Both the position numbers and the translations under genes were made by a program. The notes below the pieces were generated by a model. That model saw nothing but the letters and a program-made list of their open reading frames with translations, did not search any database and was not told the origin of the DNA. Below are positions 1 to 7,035 of a stretch of 64,000 bases of DNA, piece after piece. This DNA is from DASYKS01 sp035995205. GTDB lineage: Bacteria > Acidobacteriota > Thermoanaerobaculia > Multivoradales > UBA5704. Within the stretch, counting starts at the first letter, position 1, and the number at the start of each line of letters is the position of its first letter. Location: assembly GCA_035995205.1 (NCBI GenBank), contig DASYKS010000017.1, forward strand, positions 124,001 through 188,000, read 5' to 3'.

Positions 1-1569
1 AAGCTGGAGCGCAACTATCGCTCGACCCAGACGATTCTCGACGTCTCGGGCGCGCTCGTCGCCCACAACGTCCACCGCCGCGGCAAGACGCTCTGGACCG
101 AGGCCGGACCGGGGGCGAAGGTGGAGCTTTACAAGGCGTCGGACGAGGGGGACGAGGCGCGCTGGACGGTGGACAAGCTCCAGAAGCTGCGCGACCAGAT
201 GCGCTGGCAAGACCTCGCGGTCCTGGTGCGGACGAACGCCCAGACCCGCGCGATCGAAGAAGAGCTGCTCAAGCGGGAGATTCCCTACACCCTGGTGGGC
301 GGCACGCGCTTCTACGAGCGGACCGAGATCAAAGACCTGGTCGCCTACCTGAAGGTGCTGCGCAACCCGCACGACAGCCTATCGCTCGCGCGGATCTTCA
401 ACCAGCCGCCGCGCGGCTTGGGAAAAACGACCCAGGCGATGCTCGAACAGCGTTCCGCCGAGCTCGGCCAGCCGCTCTGGAACGTGATCGCGCTCGACGA
501 CTTGGGCCACCTCCCGGCGCGGAGCGCCACCGCGGTGGGCAAGTTTCGCGACTTGATTCGCAACCTGCAGAAGGCGGCGGCGGATCTGCCGCTTCCCGCG
601 CTGCTCGACCGGCTGCTCGCCGCGACCGGCTATCTCGACCTCTACGGCCGGGGCGACGACGAGGACAAGGCGCGACTGGAAAACATCCAGGAGTTTCTCT
701 CGGCGGCGCAGGAGTTCACCGAGGCGAACAGCTACAACGCCGCGACCGACGAGGATCTGATGACCGCGTTCCTCGACCACGTCTCGCTGGTCGCCGACCT
801 CGACGGCTGGGAGGGGGAGAAAGGGGTCTCGCTGATGACTCTCCACAGCGCCAAGGGGCTCGAATTCCGCTCCGTGGTGGTGGCCGGTCTCGAAGACGGG
901 CTGCTGCCCCATTTCAACTCGCAGGGCGCGCGGGAGAACCTGGAAGAGGAGCGCCGGCTGCTCTACGTCGGCATGACCCGTGCGCGCGAGCGGCTCTACC
1001 TCACGAGCTGCCGACGGCGGCGGATCGCGGGGCGCTACCAGGACCAGCTCGAATCGCCGTTCCTGGGCGAGCTGCCGGAGGAGCTGCTGATCGTCACCCG
1101 CAGCCCCGAGCTGGTCGGCTATGAGCGCTTCTCGCCGCAATTCTCGCAGCAGAGCGCGGGGATCTATTCGTTTTTCGGCCAGTCGCCCGCCTCCGGCGGG
1201 TCGACGGCTCCGGCCGCCCCGGAGCCACGGTACGGCTCGCCGCAGAGCCCCGAAACGCGGCGCTCGACCGAGGGCTACGGCCGCCCGGCGAGCCCGCCGC
1301 CTTTCTCGAACCAACCGGCAACGCGGCCGGCGTCCCCCGCCCGGCCCGCCGCCCCCTCAGGCTACCGCGAGCGAACGCTCGAACCCGATCCGGACACCCT
1401 ACCCCGCCGGCCGGTCAAGCGCGGCAGCCGCGTCCGCCATCCCACGCTCGGCCAAGGGGTCGTGCTCGAAATGGACGGCCAAGGCGACGACGCGAAGATC
1501 ACCGTCTTCTTCGACAAGGCAGGCAAGCGCAAGCTGGTGGCGAAGTTCGCCAACCTGGAGATGCTGTAG
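1..1569 (+). CDS. pcrA: PcrA/UvrD-family DNA helicase, C-terminal part (truncated by window start)
   Basis: The reading frame is open from base 1, so the gene starts upstream of the window; 522 residues are visible. The product is an SF1A 3'-5' DNA helicase acting in repair and replication-fork maintenance. The window opens inside conserved helicase motif IV (LERNYRST). Further on come the 2B-domain sequence ALARIFNQPPRGLGKTT-like (ARIFNQPPRGLG), motif V (SLMTLHSAKGLEFRSV, near residue 280) and motif VI (EEERRLLYVGMTRAR). A long Pro/Ser/Ala-rich linker follows, then a C-terminal Tudor-like module (RGSRVRHPTLGQGVVLEM...), typical of PcrA and thought to contact RNA polymerase. The Walker A half is missing only because of the window edge. 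The gene converges on a GNAT gene with 33 bp between them and no clear terminator. Confidence 0.93.
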   Translation, partial: KLERNYRSTQTILDVSGALVAHNVHRRGKTLWTEAGPGAKVELYKASDEGDEARWTVDKLQKLRDQMRWQDLAVLVRTNAQTRAIEEELLKREIPYTLVGGTRFYERTEIKDLVAYLKVLRNPHDSLSLARIFNQPPRGLGKTTQAMLEQRSAELGQPLWNVIALDDLGHLPARSATAVGKFRDLIRNLQKAAADLPLPALLDRLLAATGYLDLYGRGDDEDKARLENIQEFLSAAQEFTEANSYNAATDEDLMTAFLDHVSLVADLDGWEGEKGVSLMTLHSAKGLEFRSVVVAGLEDGLLPHFNSQGARENLEEERRLLYVGMTRARERLYLTSCRRRRIAGRYQDQLESPFLGELPEELLIVTRSPELVGYERFSPQFSQQSAGIYSFFGQSPASGGSTAPAAPEPRYGSPQSPETRRSTEGYGRPASPPPFSNQPATRPASPARPAAPSGYRERTLEPDPDTLPRRPVKRGSRVRHPTLGQGVVLEMDGQGDDAKITVFFDKAGKRKLVAKFANLEML

Positions 1570-1602
1570 GCCGAACCCGGCTCTGATCGCGCGGCTGTCG
1601 AA

Positions 1603-2154
1603 TCAAGCCGAGGGCTTGAGCCGCGAGTACAGGTAGTTGTCGACCCGGGCGCCGCGCAGCCGGAAGTAGGAGCGGAGAATCCCTTCGCGGGCGAAGCCGG
1701 TGCTTTCGAGCACGCGTTGTGAGCCGACGTTGTCGAGGGCGCAGCGAGCCTCGACCCGTTCGATCTGGGTGCTCGCGAACAGGTCGTCGACCAGCAGGGT
1801 GATCGCGCGCTTCATGATGCCGCGGCGCTGGAACGGGGTCGACAGCGCGTAGCCCAGTTCGGCCAGGCCGTGCTCCCAATTGCCGATCACCAGCGTGATC
1901 CAGCCGGCCGGCTGTTCGCCGAGCTGGATCACCCATTGGTATTTGTCGCCCCGGCCCTTGTAGAGATCCGAGATCCGTTGGTGCGCGAGATCCGAGCGCA
2001 GCTGCGAGGCGGGCAGATCGTTGAGCGGCTGAAAGCGTCGAACCGCGGGCTCCGAGCGCCAGAAGCGGAGCAGGTCGGCGTCGCGCGGCGTCGCGGGCCG
2101 GAGCGTCACCTCGTCCGCTTGGGGTTGGGGTTCGATCAGTTCCAGGGGCTGCAT
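1603..2154 (-). CDS. GNAT-family N-acetyltransferase (RimJ/RimL-like)
   Basis: A 183-residue protein of the GNAT fold (Acetyltransf_3 type). Seen in the sequence: an N-terminal strand with TLRPATPRDADLLRFW, the central strand-turn GYALSTPFQRRGIM corresponding to the acetyl-CoA pyrophosphate-binding motif A, and the motif B segment ALDNVGSQRVLESTGFAREG followed by an LRSYF strand typical of the RimJ/RimL subgroup. The family transfers acetyl from acetyl-CoA to protein N-termini, antibiotics or small amines; the substrate cannot be told here. The start is the ATG at 2152-2154. The gene is divergent from the glycosyltransferase gene, with 124 bp between them that probably holds both promoters. 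It could be a ribosomal-protein or a small-molecule acetyltransferase. Confidence 0.85.
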   Translation of the reverse strand: MQPLELIEPQPQADEVTLRPATPRDADLLRFWRSEPAVRRFQPLNDLPASQLRSDLAHQRISDLYKGRGDKYQWVIQLGEQPAGWITLVIGNWEHGLAELGYALSTPFQRRGIMKRAITLLVDDLFASTQIERVEARCALDNVGSQRVLESTGFAREGILRSYFRLRGARVDNYLYSRLKPSA

Positions 2155-2278
2155 TCGCGGCTTCCGGGCGGCGGTCGGTTGTTTTGCGTCCTGGGCTCAG
2201 ATCTGCGGCTCGGCGACCGAATCGTGGCAGGACCGAGAGCAGGAACATATACGAGATAGTAGGACCCGAGGAGGACCG

Positions 2279-3688
2279 TTGCCTAAAGCTGCCGCATCGT
2301 CAGGGGATTCCGATCTCGAACGCCCGCCGGACCGCCCCGCCGGGGGTCGAAGCATCGCATTCATCCTCGCGGCCCTGCCGCCGATCGCGACGAGCCTCGC
2401 TCTGCTCCTGCTCTACGATCTTGCCCGTCATCCGGCTTTCACCCTGCTCGTGCTCGGCCTCGGCGCGGCCGGTCTCTGGTTCTCGGTGCGCGGCCTTTCG
2501 CGCGCGGCCCCAACGCCCTCTCTCGGCCGGGCGATTCTCGGCGTCGCGCTTCTCGTTCGCCTTCTCGTGATCGCGTTGCCGTCGACCTTATCCGACGACG
2601 CGCGCCGCTATCTCTGGGACGGCCGGGTGGCCGCGGCCGGCTTCAACCCGTACCGGGAGCCCCCCGATTCCCCGCGCCTCGCCCCTCTGCGCGACGAGCT
2701 TTGGCGCCGTCTGCCGCACCGCGAGGTGCCCACGGTCTATCCGCCGCTCGCGCTTTCGGCCTTCAGTATAGCCGCGCGCTTTCCGGTTCCGCTCCCGATC
2801 TGGAAGCTGCTCGCCACAGCTGCCGACCTGGGAGCCTGCGCCTTATTGCTCGCGCTCGCCCGCCGTTCCGGCCTGCCCGAAGCGCGGGTCGCCTGGTACG
2901 CCTGGAACCCGCTCGTCGTGCTCGAAGTCGCTGGCATGGGACACGTCGACGCGCTCGGAGCGGCCGCCTGTATCGGAGCGGTCTGGGCCATTTCGGTCCT
3001 GCCCCGTAGACCGGTAACCGCAGGAACGGCCGCCGCGGCAGGCATTCTCGCCAAGCTCGCCCCTCTCGCCGCCCTGCCGATGTGGGCGCGCCAGAGCCGC
3101 CGGCCCTGGGCGTTCCTGCTCGTCGCGCTGGGCCTCTCCGGGTTGGCGCTCGCGCCCGTAGTGATTTCGGTCGGCGGCCTGCCGCCCGGGCTCGCCACCT
3201 ACGGAGTCTCCTGGGAGTGGAATGGCCCGCTCTACGAGCCCCTTTGGCGCGCGCTCGAATGGGCGGGAGCCGGCCCGGCAACGCACGCGGCGCTCGACGC
3301 CGCGAAGGCGCGCACTGAGTGGTGGACCTTCTGGAATCCCTTCTACCCTTACGCCTATCCGCGCTTTCTCGCCAAGCTCCTGCTCGCGGGCTTAGCCCTC
3401 GCCGCGGTCGCCGCCTCGTTCAAAGAGCGCGATCCGATTCTCGGTACCGGCCGTCTGTTCGGCCGGCTGATGCTCACATCCGCCACCGTCTATCCGTGGT
3501 ATCTCCTCTGGGTGCTCCCCTGGGTCGCCCTTCACGAAGAGCGCCGTTGGCTGCTGCTCGCGGCGCTTATGCCGCTCGCCTACGTGCCCAAACTTTTCGG
3601 CGTGCCGCTCTGGCCCTGGGTGTACCTCGCCATCTGGGCGCCGTTCGCGCTCTTCTCGATCCTGGGAAAACGATGGTCGCCCTCCTGA
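2279..3688 (+). CDS. GT-C fold membrane glycosyltransferase (polyprenyl-phosphate mannosyltransferase-like)
   Basis: A 469-residue integral membrane protein with about ten hydrophobic segments. The first luminal loop carries SDDARRYLWDGRVAAAGFNPYREPP, with the paired acidic residues expected of GT-C enzymes, which take sugars from polyprenyl-phosphate donors. A later VYPPLALSAF and a C-terminal YPWYLLWVLPW fit the DUF2029/GT87-like mannosyltransferases. Donor and acceptor are unknown; cell-envelope glycan or lipid glycosylation is likely. The TTG at 2279 is chosen because GAGGAGGA lies 4-5 bases upstream. The 3' end overlaps truA by 16 bp, so the two are probably co-transcribed and translationally coupled although functionally unrelated. 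Confidence 0.75.
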   Translation: MPKAAASSGDSDLERPPDRPAGGRSIAFILAALPPIATSLALLLLYDLARHPAFTLLVLGLGAAGLWFSVRGLSRAAPTPSLGRAILGVALLVRLLVIALPSTLSDDARRYLWDGRVAAAGFNPYREPPDSPRLAPLRDELWRRLPHREVPTVYPPLALSAFSIAARFPVPLPIWKLLATAADLGACALLLALARRSGLPEARVAWYAWNPLVVLEVAGMGHVDALGAAACIGAVWAISVLPRRPVTAGTAAAAGILAKLAPLAALPMWARQSRRPWAFLLVALGLSGLALAPVVISVGGLPPGLATYGVSWEWNGPLYEPLWRALEWAGAGPATHAALDAAKARTEWWTFWNPFYPYAYPRFLAKLLLAGLALAAVAASFKERDPILGTGRLFGRLMLTSATVYPWYLLWVLPWVALHEERRWLLLAALMPLAYVPKLFGVPLWPWVYLAIWAPFALFSILGKRWSPS

Positions 3689-4428
3689 CCCTCTCCTACC
3701 GCGGCACCGCCTACGCCGGCTGGCAAAGGCAAGAGAACGCCCTCGCCGTCCAGCAGGTCGTCGAAGAAGCGCTCGCCCGCCTACTCGGGCTGGCCGAAGG
3801 GGAAGTCGTTCGCATCGTGGGGGCGAGCCGCACCGATGCCGGAGTCCACGCCAGGGGCCAAAGAGCCCACCTCGACCTCGCAGCGATCGGCCGCCCCGAC
3901 TTCCCCCTCCGCGGCTTGGTCCACGGCACCAATCACCATCTGCCCGAAGACATCCGCGTGCTGACGGCCCAAGAGGTTCCGGAAGGCTTCCACGCCCGAA
4001 AATCCGCCCTCGCCAAGCAGTACCTCTACCGCCTGAGCCGCGCCGAAGTCCTCTCTCCGCTCGACTCCCCGTTTGCGGTGAAGGTCTCCCCGGCGATCGA
4101 CCTAGAGCGCCTCAACCAAGCCGCCGCCCGCCTTCCTGGCCGCCACGATTTCACCGCCTTCACTCTCGCCGGGGCCGCCCACGGCGACCGCCATCGCGAG
4201 ATGTTCGCCGCGGCCTGGACGGAAGAGGGGGAGGAACTGCATTTCCGCATCGAAGGCGAAGGCTTCCTCCGCGGAATGGTGCGCTCGCTGGTCGGAACGA
4301 TGATCGAGGTCGGGCTCGGCGAGCGTTCGGTCGAGGACTTCGTGGGGTTATTGCGCGGGGCCGGGCGGGGGGAGGCGGGGTCTACGGCTCCGGCTCGGGG
4401 GTTGGTTTTGGAGTGGGTTCGGTATTAG
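3673..4428 (+). CDS. truA: tRNA pseudouridine(38-40) synthase
   Basis: A 251-residue protein matching the TruA family, which isomerises uridines 38-40 of the tRNA anticodon arm in the cytoplasm. The N-terminus LLTLSYRGTAYAGWQRQ and the catalytic loop GASRTDAGVHARGQ (with the essential Asp of RTDAGVHA) are diagnostic. The middle contains NHHLPEDIRVL and the C-terminus FLRGMVRSLVGTMIEVG, both characteristic. The ATG at 3673 gives the canonical N-terminus; the frame stays open far upstream, but that part lies inside the glycosyltransferase gene and has no TruA similarity. The start overlaps the upstream gene by 16 bp. The gene converges on the cytochrome gene with only 5 bp between stop codons. 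Confidence 0.95.
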   Translation: MVALLTLSYRGTAYAGWQRQENALAVQQVVEEALARLLGLAEGEVVRIVGASRTDAGVHARGQRAHLDLAAIGRPDFPLRGLVHGTNHHLPEDIRVLTAQEVPEGFHARKSALAKQYLYRLSRAEVLSPLDSPFAVKVSPAIDLERLNQAAARLPGRHDFTAFTLAGAAHGDRHREMFAAAWTEEGEELHFRIEGEGFLRGMVRSLVGTMIEVGLGERSVEDFVGLLRGAGRGEAGSTAPARGLVLEWVRY

Positions 4429-4433
4429 GGCTC

Positions 4434-5234
4434 CTACCTCGCGTGCGATCCCGCCCCCGGAGTTCCGGTCCGCGGGTGCGTCCTCACCCACTGCACATAA
4501 GCCCAAAGTGCCGCGAGGTCGGCGTCGGTCGCCCGCGGGCCATAGGCAGGCATTTTGATCGGCTGACGGTTGAGAAACGCCCGGGCGGCGGGATTCCGTT
4601 TCATCCGCAAGGAGACCCCGTTCCGCACCCATTGGCGAAACTCGGCTTCGTCGGCGACCAGCTCGGTGAAATCGGCGCCGTCCCAGGGCGGCACGTAGCC
4701 TTTGAACGATCGGGGGTTCTGGATCAGTCCGCGCCCTTCGGATCCGTGACAGCCGAAGCAGCCGAGCGCTTGGGCGCGGCTCATGCCTTCTATCTCTTTC
4801 GGGTCGTCGGGGCCGCCCGCGGCGGATACGGTTTGCACATAGGCCGAAAGGTCGGCAAGCTCGCGTTCGGAGAGAAGGCCCCGGTAGGCTGGCATGCGGA
4901 GCAGAGCCGCCTTGTCGGGCTCGTGGCCGGGCGGATGGCCGTCGAGAATCCAGGCGCGGGTGTCCTCTTCCCGGTCGTTCCACATCATCCAGGTGCCACC
5001 GCTCCACTCCGGCACGGTTTCGCCTTGAGCCCCCGGATTCGGGATACCGCGCTCTCCGCCCGGTCCGTGGCAGGCGAAGCAGCCCATACTCGTGGCCACC
5101 TTCCTGCCGCGCTCGACGGGTGTGGCGCCTGCCGCGCCTTGCCAGCGCGTGCGGAGCGCGAGAAATCCGAGCAGGGCGCTCTCGGCGGCGAGCGCGAGGA
5201 CGAGAAGAAGGGTGAGAACGGAACGCTTCGTCAT
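4434..5234 (-). CDS. Dihaem cytochrome c, membrane-anchored
   Basis: A 266-residue protein with an N-terminal hydrophobic segment (residues 5-28, VLTLLLVLALAAESALLGFLA) that acts as a signal peptide or, without an obvious cleavage site, as an anchor. Two covalent haem sites are present: CFACH near residue 52 and CFGCH near residue 160, with downstream methionines as possible axial ligands (RMPAYRG and KMPAYGP). The two halves repeat the same c-type fold, including the C-terminal helix ending LADLSAYVQTV in one and LAALWAYVQWV in the other. It probably carries electrons in the periplasm for a terminal oxidase or dehydrogenase, but no oxidase genes are adjacent. Its promoter must lie in the 135-bp gap upstream, shared with the divergent MNT gene. 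Confidence 0.88.
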   Translation of the reverse strand: MTKRSVLTLLLVLALAAESALLGFLALRTRWQGAAGATPVERGRKVATSMGCFACHGPGGERGIPNPGAQGETVPEWSGGTWMMWNDREEDTRAWILDGHPPGHEPDKAALLRMPAYRGLLSERELADLSAYVQTVSAAGGPDDPKEIEGMSRAQALGCFGCHGSEGRGLIQNPRSFKGYVPPWDGADFTELVADEAEFRQWVRNGVSLRMKRNPAARAFLNRQPIKMPAYGPRATDADLAALWAYVQWVRTHPRTGTPGAGSHAR

Positions 5235-5411
5235 ATAACTCAGTCGCCTGCCAAAAGCTTACATTGAAACGGCTTGGCGCCTCCCGTTCCTGCTTCCGCC
5301 AAGCCCTCTCCTGCTGGTCGGGGCCGAGCCGCTGGCGTAGGTGTTGCCGGCGGCGTAACATGACGTAACGTGCGGGGACAGTCTCCGGCCTGCACGGTCA
5401 GGATGAACGCC

Positions 5412-5726
5412 ATGGCCAGAACCGAGATTCAACAGATGGTGCGCCGCATCGTCAGTGGCTTTCACCCCGAGAGGATCATTCTTTTCGGCTCGCACGCGCG
5501 TGGCGAAGCAGGGGCTGACAGCGACGTCGACCTGTTGGTTGTGATGCCCTTTCTGGGTTCAAAGCTGGAGAAACAGATAGAGATCAGGCTTGCCCTGCGG
5601 GGCATCTCTGTCCCGAAGGACATCGTGGTCACGAGCCCGGAGGAATTCCGGTGGCGGCAGGAGATCCCCGGGACCATCGAGCGGCCTGCGGCACGGGAGG
5701 GTAAGATTCTGTATGCCCGACCGTGA
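5412..5726 (+). CDS. MNT-type minimal nucleotidyltransferase (antitoxin-like)
   Basis: A polymerase-beta-fold minimal nucleotidyltransferase of 104 residues. The signature GSHARGEAGADSDVDLLVV (GSxARG...SDxDL) gives the G-S pair and the two metal-binding aspartates. In MNT/HEPN toxin-antitoxin modules this enzyme modifies its HEPN partner, in studied cases by AMPylation. ATGs occur at 5403 and 5412; the second has an AGGA eight bases upstream and is preferred. The stop overlaps the HEPN gene by 14 bp, the usual arrangement for this pair. Confidence 0.85.
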   Translation: MARTEIQQMVRRIVSGFHPERIILFGSHARGEAGADSDVDLLVVMPFLGSKLEKQIEIRLALRGISVPKDIVVTSPEEFRWRQEIPGTIERPAAREGKILYARP

Positions 5727-6144
5727 GCTGCGGATCGTCGTATGCAGAGATTGGCTGTTGAAGGCTGACAACGACCTCGCGAATGCAGCCCACACTCTCA
5801 CCCTCGGGGCGAGCTGTCCTACGGACACGGTTTGCTTTCACGCCCAGCAATGTGTCGAGAAGTACCTGAAAGCGGTTCTGGTCTTGGAAGGGATCGACTT
5901 CCCCAAGACCCACGACCTCGAGAGGTTGTGGTCGCTCGTGCCCGCCGAGCTCAGACCGGACCTCAGCTCAGAGGAGCAGGCGCGCTTGACCGAATATGCA
6001 ACGAGCGCTCGGTATCCCGGCTGGGAGGAGATTTCGCTCGCCGCAGCGCGCCGCGCGGTGGCGGTAGCGCGCAGGGTTCGCAGGCTCGTTCGGCGGTCAC
6101 TGCCCAGAAAGGCCCTTCGCAGGCCGACAAGGACGAGTTCCTGA
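5713..6144 (+). CDS. HEPN domain protein (toxin-like partner of the MNT gene)
   Basis: A 143-residue all-helical protein starting at the ATG that overlaps the upstream MNT gene by 14 bp. The segment FHAQQCVEKYLKAVLVLEG followed by PKTHDLERL is the recognisable HEPN signature of the KEYLKA type. HEPN partners in such pairs are RNases or RNase relatives whose toxicity the MNT protein blocks. I do not see a clear Rx4-6H RNase motif near the C-terminus, where SARYPGW sits instead, so catalytic activity is uncertain. The last 25 residues are Arg-rich and resemble out-of-family extension. The following gene is an orphan antitoxin-like regulator. Confidence 0.82.
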   Translation: MPDRELRIVVCRDWLLKADNDLANAAHTLTLGASCPTDTVCFHAQQCVEKYLKAVLVLEGIDFPKTHDLERLWSLVPAELRPDLSSEEQARLTEYATSARYPGWEEISLAAARRAVAVARRVRRLVRRSLPRKALRRPTRTSS

Positions 6145-6226
6145 TCCGCAAGGCGACCCCGGCCCCGAATCCTCGTTGGGCGAACCCGCGGGAGCAAAGC
6201 CTCTACCACGCACACAGGAATTTGCT

Positions 6227-6517
6227 ATGACTGACATTCCAGAGCTTACCGAGGAGCACTTTGCACGGGCGATTCTGGCTCAGCTGCGGAAGCGCCTGAT
6301 GGCGGGGGACTTTGAGTCCGGCGAGGATGTCGCGGCGCTACGGCGATTCGTGGCGCTCACCCAGACGCAGTTTGCGCAGGCTATGGGAATCAGCGTCCAC
6401 ACCCTCAGAAATTGGGAGCAGAGTCGCCGACGCCCCGAGGGTCCCGCGATCGCTTTGCTGCGGATCGCGGCTCGGCATCCACGGATCTTGCGCGAGAACC
6501 TTGAGACCGCGGCATAG
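6227..6517 (+). CDS. HigA/NadS-like XRE-family helix-turn-helix regulator (orphan antitoxin)
   Basis: A 96-residue protein. The N-terminal MTDIPELTEEHFARAI is the hallmark leader of HigA/NadS-type antitoxins, followed by an XRE helix-turn-helix (FVALTQTQFAQAMGISVHTLRNWEQSRRRP). These antitoxins bind their own promoter and neutralise a RelE/HigB-like mRNA interferase encoded immediately upstream. Here no HigB-like frame is present either upstream (an HEPN gene ends 82 bp earlier) or downstream. The protein may be a solitary regulator or a leftover of a degraded module. The ATG at 6227 is selected because the leader motif begins there. Confidence 0.82.
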   Translation: MTDIPELTEEHFARAILAQLRKRLMAGDFESGEDVAALRRFVALTQTQFAQAMGISVHTLRNWEQSRRRPEGPAIALLRIAARHPRILRENLETAA

Positions 6518-6579
6518 CGAGGCGAGGCGGGTGGGACGAGGCGACCTGTGGCGGCTTCTCGCTCAGCTCATCCAGCCTC

Positions 6580-6608
6580 TTGACCTCGCCTCCCCGCCCT
6601 GAGATGAT
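6580..6608 (+). promoter_or_regulatory. Probable sigma-70 promoter of the rpsU cluster
   Basis: TTGACC at 6580-6585 and GATGAT at 6603-6608 are separated by 17 bp. They match 4-5 of 6 bases of the -35 and 4 of 6 of the -10 consensus and lie about 100 bp upstream of rpsU, in the only sizeable gap before the cluster. This is a prediction from sequence only. Confidence 0.4.
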
Positions 6609-6706
6609 AAAGATTCGCGCCATGGGCGGGTAGGCGTTTCTTGGTTTGTCGAACGTCGCCTACCGTACGGACCCATCGGGCCGCGCCAGAAGAGAGGTGA
6701 TTTCGG

Positions 6707-6916
6707 ATGCCCGTCGTGCACGTGCGAGAAGAAGAGAGCTTCGAGAATGCCCTCCGCCGATTCAAGCGGAAGATCGAGAAGTCCGGCATTCTGACCGAGC
6801 TGCGCAAGCGGCAGCATTTCGAGAAGCCCTCCGTCAAGCGCAAGCGCAAGACCATCCAAGCGCGCAAGAAGCAAGCGCGCAAGCTGGTCGAGGAGCGGCG
6901 CCAGGGACTGTCCTGA
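6707..6916 (+). CDS. rpsU: 30S ribosomal protein S21
   Basis: A 69-residue basic protein of the bS21 family. The N-terminus MPVVHVREEESFENALRRFK and RKIEKSGILTELRKRQHFEKPS are diagnostic, as is the Lys/Arg-rich tail. bS21 sits on the 30S platform near the anti-Shine-Dalgarno region of 16S rRNA and supports initiation. The ATG at 6707 has AGAGAGGTG eight bases upstream. It is the first gene of the rpsU-dnaG-rpoD type macromolecular synthesis cluster, here with mutS2 inserted after it and a terminator directly downstream, so S21 can be made in excess of the downstream products. Confidence 0.95.
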   Translation: MPVVHVREEESFENALRRFKRKIEKSGILTELRKRQHFEKPSVKRKRKTIQARKKQARKLVEERRQGLS

Positions 6917-6954
6917 TCCGCCGAGGTTGACGCCTCGCGATCCGAGCAGCACCC

Positions 6955-6996
6955 AAAGCGGGAGAGGGGTTGTTACCCCGCTCCCGCTTTTCTTTT
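6955..6996 (+). terminator. Rho-independent terminator/attenuator after rpsU
   Basis: AAAGCGGGAG at 6955-6964 pairs with CTCCCGCTTT at 6981-6990, with an inner AGGGG/CCCC pairing, and is followed by TCTTTT. It lies 38 bp after the rpsU stop and ends 40 bp before the mutS2 start, so it could end or attenuate transcription into the rest of the cluster. Confidence 0.85.
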
Positions 6997-7035
6997 GACC
7001 CCAACCTGTTGAACCTAATTACCGAAGAGCCCGTG

